From JABSSA01 sp039984715 (GTDB taxonomy: Bacteria; Pseudomonadota; Alphaproteobacteria; Rhodobacterales; Rhodobacteraceae), in the NCBI GenBank assembly GCA_039984715.1, contig JBDWUA010000014.1, positions 372,001 through 436,000 of the forward strand: a stretch of DNA of 64,000 nucleotides, given 5' to 3'. The position numbers were made by a program, and so were the translations under genes. The notes beneath the pieces are model-generated. The model did not search any database. It saw nothing but the letters and a program-made list of their open reading frames with translations, and had not been told where the DNA came from. Positions 25,698 through 34,832 of this stretch are shown piece after piece (position 1 is the stretch's first letter; the number at the start of each line of letters is the position of its first letter).

Positions 25698-28600
25698 TCA
25701 CGCGACGAGGGTCGAAGCCTTTTTCAGATCGACAGAAACAAGCTGGCTGACACCCTGCTCTGCCATTGTGACGCCGAACAACCGATCCATGCGCGCCATT
25801 GTGACGGCGTGGTGCGTGATGATCAAAAACCGCGTATCTGTGCGGCGGCACATTTCGTCCAACAGGTCACAGAACCGCGTAACGTTTGCATCGTCCAATG
25901 GCGCGTCGACTTCGTCCAAAACGCAGATTGGCGCGGGGTTGGCCAAGAACACCGCAAAGATCAGCGCCAAAGCCGTCAGCGTTTGTTCCCCACCTGACAG
26001 CAAGGACAATGTCGACAGTTTCTTACCGGGCGGCTGACACATGATCTCAAGCCCAGCTTCCAGCGGGTCATCGCTTTCCACCATGACCAGATTGGCCTCG
26101 CCGCCGCCAAACAGGTGCTTGAACAACAAAGAGAAGTTTGAATTCACCTGTTCGAACGCGGTCAGCAAACGTTCGCGACCTTCTTTGTTCAAGCTAGCGA
26201 TACCAGAACGCAAGGTCCGAATAGCTTCTTCCAGATCCGCCTTTTCGTTGCTGAGCGTGTCGTGCTCTTCTTGAACTTCTTTCGAATCTTCTTCGGCCCG
26301 CAGGTTCACCGCACCCAATGCATCGCGTTGCCGTTTCAAACGGTTCACATCCGCTTCCAACGCTTCGGCTTTGGGCATGTCATCCGCGGTGACATCAAGC
26401 TGCGACAACAGTTGGTTGGGCGTCATTTGCATTTCGTCAGCGATCCGTTCAGCGGCTTGTCCAACCGTTTCGCGTGCGGCGTCTGATCGAGCTTCGCTTG
26501 CCGCGCGGGCCTCGCGCGCCTCGGATGCGACACGTTCAGCCTCGCGTTCGATTTGCGTCGTGTTACGCAGTTCGGCTTCGGCCTTGGAAAGGTTATCTGA
26601 CGCACTGGCTTTGCGCGCTTCTGACTTGGTCAATTCTTGGGTCAGGCGTTCGCGATCTGCGGCCAGTTCTCCCGGTGCGCGTTGTGCAGTCGCCAATTGA
26701 GTCTCTGAATCGCCTTTGCGTTCGATCAATTCCGCGCTGCGCTGTGTCGCGGTTTCAAGCCGGTGGCGCCATCCGCTGACTTCTTTGGTGATTTCTTGGC
26801 TGCGCTTTGTGCGCGCTTCACCGGTGCGACGCAAATCTTCGTGTGAGGATCGGCGCGACATCATCGTTATGCGCGCGGCTTCGACGGTCATGCGCAGGTC
26901 TTCTACATCTGCGCGCGCTTCGTCCAGATTTTCCAACCCTTCCAAAGCCGACTGTGCTTCTTTCAATCGCCCACGCGCTTCCAACGCTTCTTGTTCGTGG
27001 CGCGTCACGGCCAATGCCAGGCTTTCCATCTTTCCTTCGGCCAAATTGCGATCCGCTTCGGCCCGGCTTTGTGCGCGCCCAGCATCCGCCACCCGCTTGT
27101 CGGCCATCCGACGCGCTTCACGCGCCGATTTATCGGCTTCGGATTGGTCCGCCAGCATGCGCGTCAATGTTTCGTGGGCCTGACGGGACCCCATTGCGCG
27201 TGCTTCTGCTGTGGCAAGCGATTGTTTCAACGCTTCAAGTCGGTTCAACTGTTCCAGACGCAGAGCCGCGGCACTGGGGGCATCCGCCGCCCCGGCCCGA
27301 AAGCCATCCCAACGCCACAGATCGCCTTCCTTAGAAACCAATCTTTGGCCTGGCTTCAATTGTGACTGTAACCCTGCGCCGTCATCAGAATCCACAAGTC
27401 CAATCTGGGAAATGCGGCGCTTCAAAGCATCTGGAACCGTCACATGCAAATCCAGCGGCATCACACCACCGGGCAAAGCGTACCCTTCGGCATATGCTGG
27501 CAGGCTGGCCCAACCGCTTAACCCTTCTGGACCAACTTCTGGTGCGCGCAGATCATCCGCCAACGCAGCGCCAAGCGCCTTTTCAAAGCCCGGCTTGACC
27601 TGAACACTATCAAGGATCTGACCGCCTTCGGCTGTGTCACGTTCCACCAAACGCGCTAACGCACCGGCCTCGGCTTTCAAGGCTGACATCTCGCCTTCGG
27701 CTTCGGAACGTTCAGCGCGCGCATCGGCTTCGCGCGATTGCGTTTGCGCGCGTTCATCCTCGGCCTTGGTCAGGGCTTCATCAGCGGCTTCGGCTTGCTC
27801 TTCGGCCAAAGTTACTTCGGCCTGCCCCTTGTCCAAAGCCTTACCAGCTTGGGCCAACGTTTCGCGGGCCTCTTCCACAGAATGGCGCGCTTTGGTGGCG
27901 CTCTCTTCCGCTCGGATTTCCAGCTTGCGGCTGTCTTCTAACAATCGCTCTGCAGAATTGTGCCGGGCGGCCAGCCGGGCAACGTCTTCGGTTTTTTCGG
28001 TCAGCTTTTCTTCCTGACCTTGCATCACTTCGGCGCCTTCACGTGCGGCCAGTGCTGCCGCCTCAAGAGCGACTTCGTGACCTTCCGACGCTTTGGCCAG
28101 TTCTTGTGCTTCCCAATCCAGACGTTCAATTGTTTCGCCAGCGTCACGGTTCAGCTGGTCTTCGCGCGCGATGTCACGGCCAAGCTGTTCAATCCGCTGC
28201 TCTAGCGTCTCGATTGTCTGTTCTGCCTGGCGTTCTTGTTCTGTCAGGGTATCGCGCTGCACGGACAGGCGTTGAACCACCGCCGCTGCTATTGCTTCTT
28301 CTTCGCGCAAGGCTGGCAACGCGCCTTCTGCTTCTTCACGTCCCTTGGCGGCCAGACGTACAGCGCCTTCGGCCTGAGCGGCTTGCGTCGTGCATTCGCG
28401 CAAAACTTCTTCGGCGCGCGCACGGGCTTCGTCGGCTTCGCGCCAGCGTCGATACAACAACTGACCTTCGGCATGGCGCAAGGATTGACCGATTTCGCGA
28501 TACCGCGCGGCTTGTCGGGCTTGGCGTGCCAATTGCGCCAACTGACTGGCCAATTGTTCGATCACATCATCAACACGCGAAAGGTTTGTTTCTGCGCCCT

Positions 28601-29153
28601 TCAGCTTTAGTTCAGCTTCGTGGCGGCGTTGATACAGACCGCTGATCCCTGCCGCCTCTTCCAAGATACGACGACGCGATTTTGGTTTGGCGTTGATCAG
28701 TTCCGAAATTTGCCCCTGCCGCACAAGGGCTGGCGAATGCGCGCCGGTCGACGCATCTGCGAACAACATTTGAATGTCGCGCGCACGAACATCCTTGGTG
28801 TTGGCTTTATACGCGCTGCCCACGTCGCGCGTGATACGCCGCACAATCTCAAGCATGTCACTGTCATTGAACCCGGCTGGCGCCAAACGTTCGGAATTAT
28901 CGACCTGCAAGGACACTTCGGCAAAGTTGCGGGACGGACGCGTCGCAGCCCCGGCAAAGATCACATCTTCCATACCTCCGCCGCGCATCGCTTTGGGGCG
29001 GTTTTCCCCCATGACCCAACGCAGCGCCTCAAGAAGGTTCGACTTTCCACACCCGTTTGGACCAACCACGCCTGTCAGACCGTCCGCAATGATCAAATCG
29101 GTCGGATCAACAAAGCTTTTAAAGCCGGTCAGTCTGAGTTTTGAAAAGCGCAC
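25698..29153 (-). CDS. smc: Chromosome segregation protein SMC
   Basis: 1151 residues. Walker A is GPNGCGKSN at 31-39. Two very long coiled coils flank a hinge region around residues 500-620. The C-terminal head has LSGGEQTLTALAL (signature) and CVLDEVDAPLDDANV (Walker B). SMC forms the condensin that organises and segregates the chromosome with ScpA and ScpB, neither of which is in the window. The coiled coils leave many spurious open frames on the opposite strand. Confidence 0.97.
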   Translation of the reverse strand: MRFSKLRLTGFKSFVDPTDLIIADGLTGVVGPNGCGKSNLLEALRWVMGENRPKAMRGGGMEDVIFAGAATRPSRNFAEVSLQVDNSERLAPAGFNDSDMLEIVRRITRDVGSAYKANTKDVRARDIQMLFADASTGAHSPALVRQGQISELINAKPKSRRRILEEAAGISGLYQRRHEAELKLKGAETNLSRVDDVIEQLASQLAQLARQARQAARYREIGQSLRHAEGQLLYRRWREADEARARAEEVLRECTTQAAQAEGAVRLAAKGREEAEGALPALREEEAIAAAVVQRLSVQRDTLTEQERQAEQTIETLEQRIEQLGRDIAREDQLNRDAGETIERLDWEAQELAKASEGHEVALEAAALAAREGAEVMQGQEEKLTEKTEDVARLAARHNSAERLLEDSRKLEIRAEESATKARHSVEEARETLAQAGKALDKGQAEVTLAEEQAEAADEALTKAEDERAQTQSREADARAERSEAEGEMSALKAEAGALARLVERDTAEGGQILDSVQVKPGFEKALGAALADDLRAPEVGPEGLSGWASLPAYAEGYALPGGVMPLDLHVTVPDALKRRISQIGLVDSDDGAGLQSQLKPGQRLVSKEGDLWRWDGFRAGAADAPSAAALRLEQLNRLEALKQSLATAEARAMGSRQAHETLTRMLADQSEADKSAREARRMADKRVADAGRAQSRAEADRNLAEGKMESLALAVTRHEQEALEARGRLKEAQSALEGLENLDEARADVEDLRMTVEAARITMMSRRSSHEDLRRTGEARTKRSQEITKEVSGWRHRLETATQRSAELIERKGDSETQLATAQRAPGELAADRERLTQELTKSEARKASASDNLSKAEAELRNTTQIEREAERVASEAREARAASEARSDAARETVGQAAERIADEMQMTPNQLLSQLDVTADDMPKAEALEADVNRLKRQRDALGAVNLRAEEDSKEVQEEHDTLSNEKADLEEAIRTLRSGIASLNKEGRERLLTAFEQVNSNFSLLFKHLFGGGEANLVMVESDDPLEAGLEIMCQPPGKKLSTLSLLSGGEQTLTALALIFAVFLANPAPICVLDEVDAPLDDANVTRFCDLLDEMCRRTDTRFLIITHHAVTMARMDRLFGVTMAEQGVSQLVSVDLKKASTLVA

Positions 29154-29276
29154 TCTGGGCGTCTCTTTTGATTCCGCTGACGCTTAGGGTGCCGTCGCGA
29201 ACGGGCTCGTGTCAACGACGAACCCCCACAATCAGCGCTTTGCCGCGTCTTATCCACAAGATATTGCGGCTTCTTG

Positions 29277-29681
29277 TCAAATTGCCGTGCAATCCAGTTC
29301 CAAAGCGCGTTCATTTGTCGAAGACCTGCGAAAGCTGTCGATGGTGATGCATTCGTAATCGGTCGCCACCGTGTACCCCTGCGCCCGGCGTGGCACCTTG
29401 GCGCAATCCAAAACGCCAATGACATAGGCCTGATCACCACGTACCTCGTCCACTTTGCAGGTGCTGACCATTTCGATGGCCACCTTGGCCCGTTTGGCAA
29501 TGGGACCCAATCGCGGGGCATATTCTGCGTTGGTGCGAATGGCCTCGGCTAATTTGCCGCGAACCCGAATATCGAACGTCGATCCATCAACAGTGACCCG
29601 ATGCGGCGTGATCCCGCGAAAATGCGGCCCGGGCGTATCACACGCCGCCAGTAGAACAGGAAAAAGGAAACACCAACGCAT
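29277..29681 (-). CDS. Small lipoprotein, unknown function
   Basis: 134 residues with a lipoprotein signal: MRWCFLFPVLLAACDTPGP, lipobox LAAC with Cys14 as the lipidated residue. The mature part contains three further Cys (STCKVDEV, GVLDCAKV, YECITID), perhaps for disulfide bonds in the periplasm. No family recognised. It lies upstream of smc on the same strand, 123 bp away, and is divergent from the FadR-type regulator. Confidence 0.75.
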   Translation of the reverse strand: MRWCFLFPVLLAACDTPGPHFRGITPHRVTVDGSTFDIRVRGKLAEAIRTNAEYAPRLGPIAKRAKVAIEMVSTCKVDEVRGDQAYVIGVLDCAKVPRRAQGYTVATDYECITIDSFRRSSTNERALELDCTAI

Positions 29682-29748
29682 AGTGCTTCATGCCTCTATC
29701 GTGCTTAACAGACCTTTAATTCGGGAAGCCAATTGCACCGGTTCAGTC

Positions 29749-29769
29749 TTGGTCATATGTTTTGACCAA
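29749..29769. promoter_or_regulatory. Palindrome upstream of the FadR-type regulator
   Basis: TTGGTCA and TGACCAA are perfect inverted repeats with a 7-nt spacer, 18 bp before the regulator's ATG. GGTC/GACC halves are common in GntR/FadR-family operators, so autoregulation is likely. Confidence 0.5.
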
Positions 29770-29787
29770 TTCAATTCGGAGAACTCC

Positions 29788-30555
29788 ATGCCTTTTCGAC
29801 CCGTGGCGCCTGAAAAACTGTCCAGCGCAGTTGTCCGTCAAATCGAACAACTGATCCTACGCGGCATTTTACGCCCCGGTGAACGGTTGCCCCCCGAACG
29901 AGATCTGGCTGAACGTATGGGCGTGTCGCGGCCATCCCTTAGGGATTCCATTGCGCAACTGCAGGATGACGGCTTGTTACTGGCGAAACCCGGTGCGGGC
30001 GTCTACGTGGCTGATGTTTTGGGCTCGGCATTTGCCCCTGCTTTGACGCGTTTGTTTGCGCGCCATGACGAGGCCGTTTTTGATTACCTGTCCTTTCGGC
30101 GTGACATGGAAGGTTTGGCCGCTGAACGGGCCGCCCGATTGGGGTCAGACACAGACCTTGCGGTGATCACAACCGTTTTTGAAAAGATGGAAGCGGTTCA
30201 TCCCAAACGCAATGCCGAAGACGAAGCACGATTGGACGCGCAATTTCACATGGCCATCGTCGAGGCAGGTCATAACGTCATCATGCTGCATATGATGCGG
30301 TCGATGTATGAACTGCTGCGTGAAGGCGTGTTTTACAATCGGCAAGTCATGTTCAAACAGCGTACAACCCGTCAGGCGTTGCTGGATCAACACCGTCAAA
30401 TCAAAGACGCGCTGGTTGCGCGCGATCCAGACGCGGCACGATCTGCTGTTGAGACGCATTTAGATTACGTGGAACGCGCATTGCGGGATCAGCAAAAAGC
30501 GGAACGTAACGAAGACATTGCCCGCCAACGGTTGGATCACGAGCGCCAAGACTGA
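29788..30555 (+). CDS. GntR/FadR family transcriptional regulator
   Basis: 255 residues. The winged HTH reads VVRQIEQLILRGILRPGERLPPERDLAERMGVSRPSLRDSI. The FCD effector domain shows the metal-binding pattern DAQFHMAIVEAGHN and, near the end, AVETHLDYV. In family terms it is close to PdhR/LldR-type regulators of organic-acid metabolism. The target is not evident, because the next gene is a membrane protein joined by a TGATG overlap. Its own palindrome differs from the operator found at lpd and pdhA, so it is not the obvious regulator of those. Confidence 0.88.
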   Translation: MPFRPVAPEKLSSAVVRQIEQLILRGILRPGERLPPERDLAERMGVSRPSLRDSIAQLQDDGLLLAKPGAGVYVADVLGSAFAPALTRLFARHDEAVFDYLSFRRDMEGLAAERAARLGSDTDLAVITTVFEKMEAVHPKRNAEDEARLDAQFHMAIVEAGHNVIMLHMMRSMYELLREGVFYNRQVMFKQRTTRQALLDQHRQIKDALVARDPDAARSAVETHLDYVERALRDQQKAERNEDIARQRLDHERQD

Positions 30556-31019
30556 TGTTTATTGCACATTTGCCTGCGGCTTATGTCGTTACGCGACTGA
30601 CTTCGCACAAGACCACCAAACGTTCACGGGTGGCGTTTCTGATTGGGTCCATTTTTCCGGATGTGGATATGATCTGGTTCTATCTGGTGGATAACCGCCA
30701 ACACCATCACCACAGTTACCTCACCCATAAACCGGCTGTTTGGTTAAGCGTGCTATTGATCGGATTGTTGTTTCGATCCCATAAACTGGGTCGGATTTCC
30801 ATCGCAGTTGGATTGGGTGGTCTGTTGCATATGGGGTTGGATTCCATTGTCGGACAAGTCACGTGGATGTGGCCGTTCAGCACATTCGCCCATCCGTTGA
30901 TCACAGTGCCTGCGACCCAACCATGGTGGGTCATGTCCTTTGTGCTGCACTGGACCTTCGCAGTCGAAGTCGTCCTGACCCTCTGGGCCTTGATCCTTTG
31001 GCGGCGCAGCCAGACATAA
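30555..31019 (+). CDS. YdjM-like membrane-bound metal-dependent hydrolase family protein
   Basis: 154 residues with about four membrane helices. Conserved polar positions of the YdjM/DUF457 family are visible: the N-terminal FIAHLPAAYV, the GSIFPDVDMIW motif, a HHHHSYLTH cluster and GGLLHMGLDSI. The histidines and aspartates are spaced as in membrane phospholipase C-like metal sites, but no activity is established for this family. The TGATG overlap ties its expression to the upstream regulator. Confidence 0.78.
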   Translation: MFIAHLPAAYVVTRLTSHKTTKRSRVAFLIGSIFPDVDMIWFYLVDNRQHHHHSYLTHKPAVWLSVLLIGLLFRSHKLGRISIAVGLGGLLHMGLDSIVGQVTWMWPFSTFAHPLITVPATQPWWVMSFVLHWTFAVEVVLTLWALILWRRSQT

Positions 31020-31021
31020 AA

Positions 31022-31045
31022 AAACCCGGCGCATTGGCCGGGTTT
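31022..31045. terminator. Terminator between the YdjM-like gene and atpF
   Basis: AAACCCGGC and GCCGGGTTT form a perfect 9-bp stem around GCATTG, with A-rich and T-rich flanks. It can stop transcription from both convergent sides. Confidence 0.85.
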
Positions 31046-31070
31046 CTTAATTCGATATCACTGAACGGTG

Positions 31071-31637
31071 CTAGTGCAGCTTTGCTTGGACATCTGCGAT
31101 CGCAGAATCGATCAGAGCATTTGCATCCTTGGCCGTCAGTTGTTTCGCAATGACGTCGCGTGCCGCCTCGATGGCGACGATGGACGCTTGGTCCCGTACC
31201 TCTTTCAAGGCAGACGCTTCTGCGGATGCGATTTGTTCAACAGCAGCAGTCATACGACGTGTGATCGACGCAGACAGATCAGCCTTGGCTTGTTCTGCCG
31301 CCGCTTCAGCATCGGTTTTGGCTTGCGCCACGATGCGATCCGCTTGCGCCTGTACGTCGGCCTGCTTGCGCTCGTAGCTCGCCAAAAGCGCTTGGGCTTC
31401 TTCTTTCAACGCCTTGGCTTCGTCCAGCTCAGATTGGATACCCGCTGCGCGGTCATCCAACACTTTGCCAAGCATGCCCGGAACTTTGAAATAGATCAGA
31501 ACACCGATGAAAACGATGAACGATACCACAACAATAAAGTCTGTGTTGGCAAGCGAGAAGAATGGACCAGAAGCCGCAAACACTGGTTGTGCACCAATGG
31601 TCGACGCAGCCGTAAGGGTCAGGAGAGACTTGTTCAT
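31071..31637 (-). CDS. atpF: ATP synthase F0 subunit b
   Basis: 188 residues. One membrane helix (DFIVVVSFIVFIGVLIYF) is followed by a long Ala/Glu/Lys-rich helix that forms the peripheral stalk. A short N-terminal extension (TLTAASTIGAQPVFAASG) looks like a cleavable leader, a feature seen in some alphaproteobacterial b subunits. It lies 5 bp after the b' gene and is last in the F0 operon. Confidence 0.93.
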   Translation of the reverse strand: MNKSLLTLTAASTIGAQPVFAASGPFFSLANTDFIVVVSFIVFIGVLIYFKVPGMLGKVLDDRAAGIQSELDEAKALKEEAQALLASYERKQADVQAQADRIVAQAKTDAEAAAEQAKADLSASITRRMTAAVEQIASAEASALKEVRDQASIVAIEAARDVIAKQLTAKDANALIDSAIADVQAKLH

Positions 31638-31642
31638 AGTCT

Positions 31643-32170
31643 TTATCCTTTCATCCGAGCAGTAACAGCAGCGGTCACCGCTTTTGCATCCGCTTTGCCA
31701 CCGAGTGCAGCGACGATTTCACCGGCAGTGTCTTTGGCAACCGCTTTCACGGCATCAACGGCACCTGCACGGATTTCAGCAATCGCGCTTTCGCTTTCAG
31801 CGGCTTTCGCAGCAATCTCTGCATCTGCCTTGGCAATCGCGACATCCAGATCAGCCTGAATTTCGGCGCGTGTTGCCGTGGCAATATTCTGTGCTTCGGC
31901 ACGGGCATCCGCCAGCGCCTTTTCATAGGCTTGTTCAGCCTCGATTGCTTTGACCTTCAGATCTTCGGCCGCAGCAAGGTCGTTTGTTATCGTTCCTGAG
32001 CGTTCGGCCAGGATTGCCGCGATCCGTGGCAATGCCACACGCGACAGCACGAAGTAGATCACAACCAGGGCGACAAGCAGCCAGAAAATCTGGTTACCAA
32101 ATGTCGAAAATTCCAGTTGCGGCATACCGGGCGCAGCGGCCTCGGCAGTGCTATTTGTATCGGTGGCCAT
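31643..32170 (-). CDS. ATP synthase F0 subunit b'
   Basis: 175 residues. After a polar start (GMPQLEFSTFGNQIFWL) comes one membrane helix (LLVALVVIYFVLSRVALP) and then RIAAILAERSGTITNDLAAAEDLK and a long coiled stalk. The TFGNQIFW start and a second b-type subunit identify the b' form found in photosynthetic and many alphaproteobacterial F-ATPases, where b and b' form a heterodimer stalk. Confidence 0.92.
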   Translation of the reverse strand: MATDTNSTAEAAAPGMPQLEFSTFGNQIFWLLVALVVIYFVLSRVALPRIAAILAERSGTITNDLAAAEDLKVKAIEAEQAYEKALADARAEAQNIATATRAEIQADLDVAIAKADAEIAAKAAESESAIAEIRAGAVDAVKAVAKDTAGEIVAALGGKADAKAVTAAVTARMKG

Positions 32171-32202
32171 CTCGGTCTCCTTCGCGTCTTCGGGGCCCTA
32201 CC

Positions 32203-32226
32203 GGGGCGATGGCAATGCACCGCCCC
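32203..32226 (-). promoter_or_regulatory. Hairpin between atpE and the b' gene
   Basis: GGGGCG and CGCCCC pair around a 12-nt loop directly after atpE. There is no T-run on the minus strand, so it is more likely an mRNA-stabilising hairpin that raises the yield of c subunit than a terminator. Confidence 0.5.
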
Positions 32227-32256
32227 ATTGTAAGGAGGTCGTCAGTCGCGAATGTC

Positions 32257-32481
32257 TTAGACAGCAAACATCAGCAGCAAAGCGACGAGGAACGAGAAGA
32301 TCCCCAAAGCTTCTGCGAAAGCGATGCCGATAAACAATGTCGCTGTTTGGCCAGCGGCGGCTGATGGGTTGCGCAATGCGCCGGCAAGGAAGTTGCCTGC
32401 GACGTGTCCAACACCGATAGCGGCTGCGCCGGAACCGATTGCTGCGAGGCCTGCGCCGATGTGTGCGAGTTCACCTTCCAT
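32257..32481 (-). CDS. atpE: ATP synthase F0 subunit c
   Basis: 74 residues forming two membrane helices joined by a polar loop (ALRNPSAAAG). The proton-carrying carboxylate is Glu58 in IGIAFAEALGIF. The Gly-rich first helix GAGLAAIGSGAAAIGVG is typical of rotor rings. AAGGAGA precedes the ATG. Hairpins on both sides of the gene may set its high expression relative to the a and b subunits. Confidence 0.96.
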   Translation of the reverse strand: MEGELAHIGAGLAAIGSGAAAIGVGHVAGNFLAGALRNPSAAAGQTATLFIGIAFAEALGIFSFLVALLLMFAV

Positions 32482-32518
32482 GTGTGTATCTCCTTACGAT
32501 TGGAAGTTAGTATTGAAA

Positions 32519-32537
32519 GGCGGGCTTGCGACCCGCC
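32519..32537 (-). terminator. Hairpin between atpB and atpE
   Basis: GGCGGG and CCCGCC form a perfect 6-bp stem with a 7-nt loop; the minus strand continues TTTCAATAC. It could be a weak intracistronic terminator or a processing and stability element ahead of atpE. Confidence 0.5.
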
Positions 32538-32542
32538 GTGAT

Positions 32543-33298
32543 TTAGTGATGCGGGTGCAATGCGTCTTTCAGATAAACGCATGTTAGGATCGTGAAAACA
32601 TACGCCTGAATAAAGCTCACAAGAAGCTCAAGTGCGTAGATCGCGACAACCCCAAGAATAGCGATGGGTGCGATAGCTGCGACCTGCGCAAAGCCAGCGA
32701 ACACTTTCAGAACGGCGTGACCAGCCATCATGTTGCCCGCCAAACGAATGGAGTGGCTGACCGGACGCACAAAGTATGAAATCAATTCGATTAGCGCCAA
32801 GACCGGGCGCAGCGCCAAAGGTGCCGAAGACACCCAAAACAGGCCAAGGAAGCTTGCGCCGTTTTTGACGAATCCAAGGATTGTTACGGCAAAGAACACG
32901 CCAAATCCAAGAACCGCGGTGACCGCGATGTGCGACGTCGTGGTAAAGGACATTGGCAGCAAGCCGAGCATGTTGGCGCAAATGATGAACATGAACAGTG
33001 TCATGATGTAGGGAAAGTATTTGATGCCGTCTTTGCCTGTGACGTCTTCGACCATTTTATAGACGAACCCGTAAGCGAGTTCGGCAATCGATTGTGACCG
33101 GCCCGGAATAACTTCGCGCTTGGACGTGCCCAAAACCATCAACGCGATGACCGCGACAACAGCCAAGGCCAACCACAAGGTGACATTGGTGATGGTGAAC
33201 ATCCCGATGTGGTCGCCAAACAAAGCTTTGACGTTGAACTGATCCATTGGGTGGAATTCTAGTCCGCCGCCCTCTGCACCGTGCGCATTATCCGCCAT
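32543..33298 (-). CDS. atpB: ATP synthase F0 subunit a
   Basis: 251 residues from the ATG at 33298. The soluble N-terminus ends in QFNVKALFGDHIGMFTITN, then about five membrane helices follow. The essential arginine is in HSIRLAGNMMAGH, and the C-terminal helix reads ELLVSFIQAYVFTILTCVYL. With the c ring it forms the proton path. The start overlaps the end of atpI by 11 bp. Confidence 0.96.
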   Translation of the reverse strand: MADNAHGAEGGGLEFHPMDQFNVKALFGDHIGMFTITNVTLWLALAVVAVIALMVLGTSKREVIPGRSQSIAELAYGFVYKMVEDVTGKDGIKYFPYIMTLFMFIICANMLGLLPMSFTTTSHIAVTAVLGFGVFFAVTILGFVKNGASFLGLFWVSSAPLALRPVLALIELISYFVRPVSHSIRLAGNMMAGHAVLKVFAGFAQVAAIAPIAILGVVAIYALELLVSFIQAYVFTILTCVYLKDALHPHH

Positions 33299-33629
33299 CG
33301 TCGCTCTCTCCGTCTTCTGCAGCATCTGCCGCAATCTGCTTTTCCTGGATTTCCTTCGCCGAGCGCATCATCGTCTGGATGCCGGCCGCGAAGCCCAGAA
33401 AAATAAAAATTATCATCAGCCAAGGCGATGTCCCAAACGCATAGTCAAGCCCAAAGCCGATGCCGAACCCTAACCCCATTCCCGCGACCAGTTCGATCAC
33501 CATGCGCCAGGCCAGTTGAGCCTGAGAATAGTGTTCGTCTGCGCGGGGCTTCGGAGCCTGAGCCGCCTTCGCTGCGCTTATCTTGGCCTCCAAAGCCTCG
33601 AGTCGCGCCTTATCTTGCGGGTTTGCCAA
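33288..33629 (-). CDS. atpI: AtpI, ATP synthase assembly/accessory membrane protein
   Basis: About 113 residues from a TTG at 33629 (LANPQDKARLEALEAK), chosen because the protein then starts like its relatives; another TTG twenty codons upstream (33689) is also in frame and no ATG is available. It has a charged N-terminus, then two membrane helices (MVIELVAGMGLGFGIGFGLDY and WLMIIFIFLGFAAGI) and a charged tail. AtpI helps assemble the c ring. It is the first gene of the F0 operon. Confidence 0.85.
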   Translation of the reverse strand: MANPQDKARLEALEAKISAAKAAQAPKPRADEHYSQAQLAWRMVIELVAGMGLGFGIGFGLDYAFGTSPWLMIIFIFLGFAAGIQTMMRSAKEIQEKQIAADAAEDGESDDGG

Positions 33630-33813
33630 GCTTGGATATCCCTGCCTGTCCGTTGTCGCCTTGCTATTGCGGGGCGCGCAATGAGTCAACGCATTGAATG
33701 CCGCAGCTTATCTTGCGCTATGCCATTGTTTTAAATTGCTTATTCTCAACCCCCACCTCGACAAGGATCGCCATCAAACCGATCAGGCAGCCGAAAAGCG
33801 TAAAAATGGATAT

Positions 33814-34725
33814 TCAACCAATTGGTTGATCAAACTCCCAAAACCGTTCGATCCGCATCGGCGCAGTGATATCAAGAACCCAGTTGCGCACGATGCGCAA
33901 AGCCTTGCTGCGCAAACGCGTTTCCTTGGTCACGATATAGAACGCGCCTTCTTGCAGCGGATGCGGGGATAGGCGTTGCAACCGCCCTTCCCTGCAAAAA
34001 TCATTCACGCAATCGGCTGATCCTAAATAAACCGCCGCACCTGAACAGGCTGCGTTCAGCGCCAAGGGCGCGCGCAATCGCCACGACGCGATTTCAAGTT
34101 CGCTGACATCAGCCCCTGCAGCGTCCGCCCAGCGTTGCCACACTTCGGGTGGGCGGTCCTGCACCCGTCTGGCCGCCAGAATGTCCTGAGTGGAAGGAAT
34201 GGAGTCGAAATATCCCGGCGTGGCATAGGGAAATAATGGCGCATCACACAACAGGTCAGCAGGAAGCCCCATAGTGCTGTCACGGGAAAACCGAATAGCA
34301 AAGTCAGCCTCGTATCGGTTCAAGTCGGCAACTGTGTGGGACGCGACGATGCGTAAATCGATATCTGGGTTCGCATTCCAAAACGTTCCAATGTTGGGTA
34401 TCAGGATTTGTTGCGCAAATAACGTTTCCGCGTTGATCAGAACGCGTCCGGCCGGGGCCTCGCCCACCTCTTCTGTCGCTTCCGAGATATCATCCAAGGC
34501 TGGACTGATACGTGCCAGATACGCTTGCCCCTCAGCCGTCAAAGCCACACCCGGAGCCGCATCGCGAAATAATTGGATGCCAAGCCTGTCTTCAAGCCCG
34601 CGCACATGCCGTGAAATGGCCGAATGACTTACATTCAACTCTGCCGCTGCACGGCTAAAGCTTTGGTGCCGCCCCGCCGCCTCAAAGGCGCGTAAGGCGT
34701 TTAGTGGGGGTAATGAACGTGCCAT
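33814..34725 (-). CDS. LysR family regulator, GcvA type
   Basis: 303 residues from the ATG at 34725 (MARSLPPLNALRAFEAAG). The HTH is RHQSFSRAAAELNVSHSAISRHVRGLE, followed by RLGIQLF and the effector domain with DLRIVASHTVADLNRYEADFAIRF, a pattern seen in GcvA/AmpR-like members. It is divergent from a small DUF1127-like gene, a likely target. It is not part of the atp operon, which starts 185 bp away in the same direction. Confidence 0.88.
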   Translation of the reverse strand: MARSLPPLNALRAFEAAGRHQSFSRAAAELNVSHSAISRHVRGLEDRLGIQLFRDAAPGVALTAEGQAYLARISPALDDISEATEEVGEAPAGRVLINAETLFAQQILIPNIGTFWNANPDIDLRIVASHTVADLNRYEADFAIRFSRDSTMGLPADLLCDAPLFPYATPGYFDSIPSTQDILAARRVQDRPPEVWQRWADAAGADVSELEIASWRLRAPLALNAACSGAAVYLGSADCVNDFCREGRLQRLSPHPLQEGAFYIVTKETRLRSKALRIVRNWVLDITAPMRIERFWEFDQPIG

Positions 34726-34832
34726 TCTGCATTTGTGACTTTTTCGCACAAAGAATGTCAAGTTTCCCTGTTTGTATGGACCGGCTGATGGCTGATATAT
34801 TCAATTTATAGCAACAAATATGCGGAAACCTC

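Noticed and set aside
25768..29187. Many long plus-strand open frames opposite smc
   Set aside because: They follow from the codon bias of the SMC coiled coils; none has a start, ribosome-binding site or domain of its own.
33814..33829. 16-bp perfect palindrome TCAACCAATTGGTTGA
   Set aside because: It lies in the last codons of the LysR gene, and about one such palindrome is expected by chance in 64 kb.
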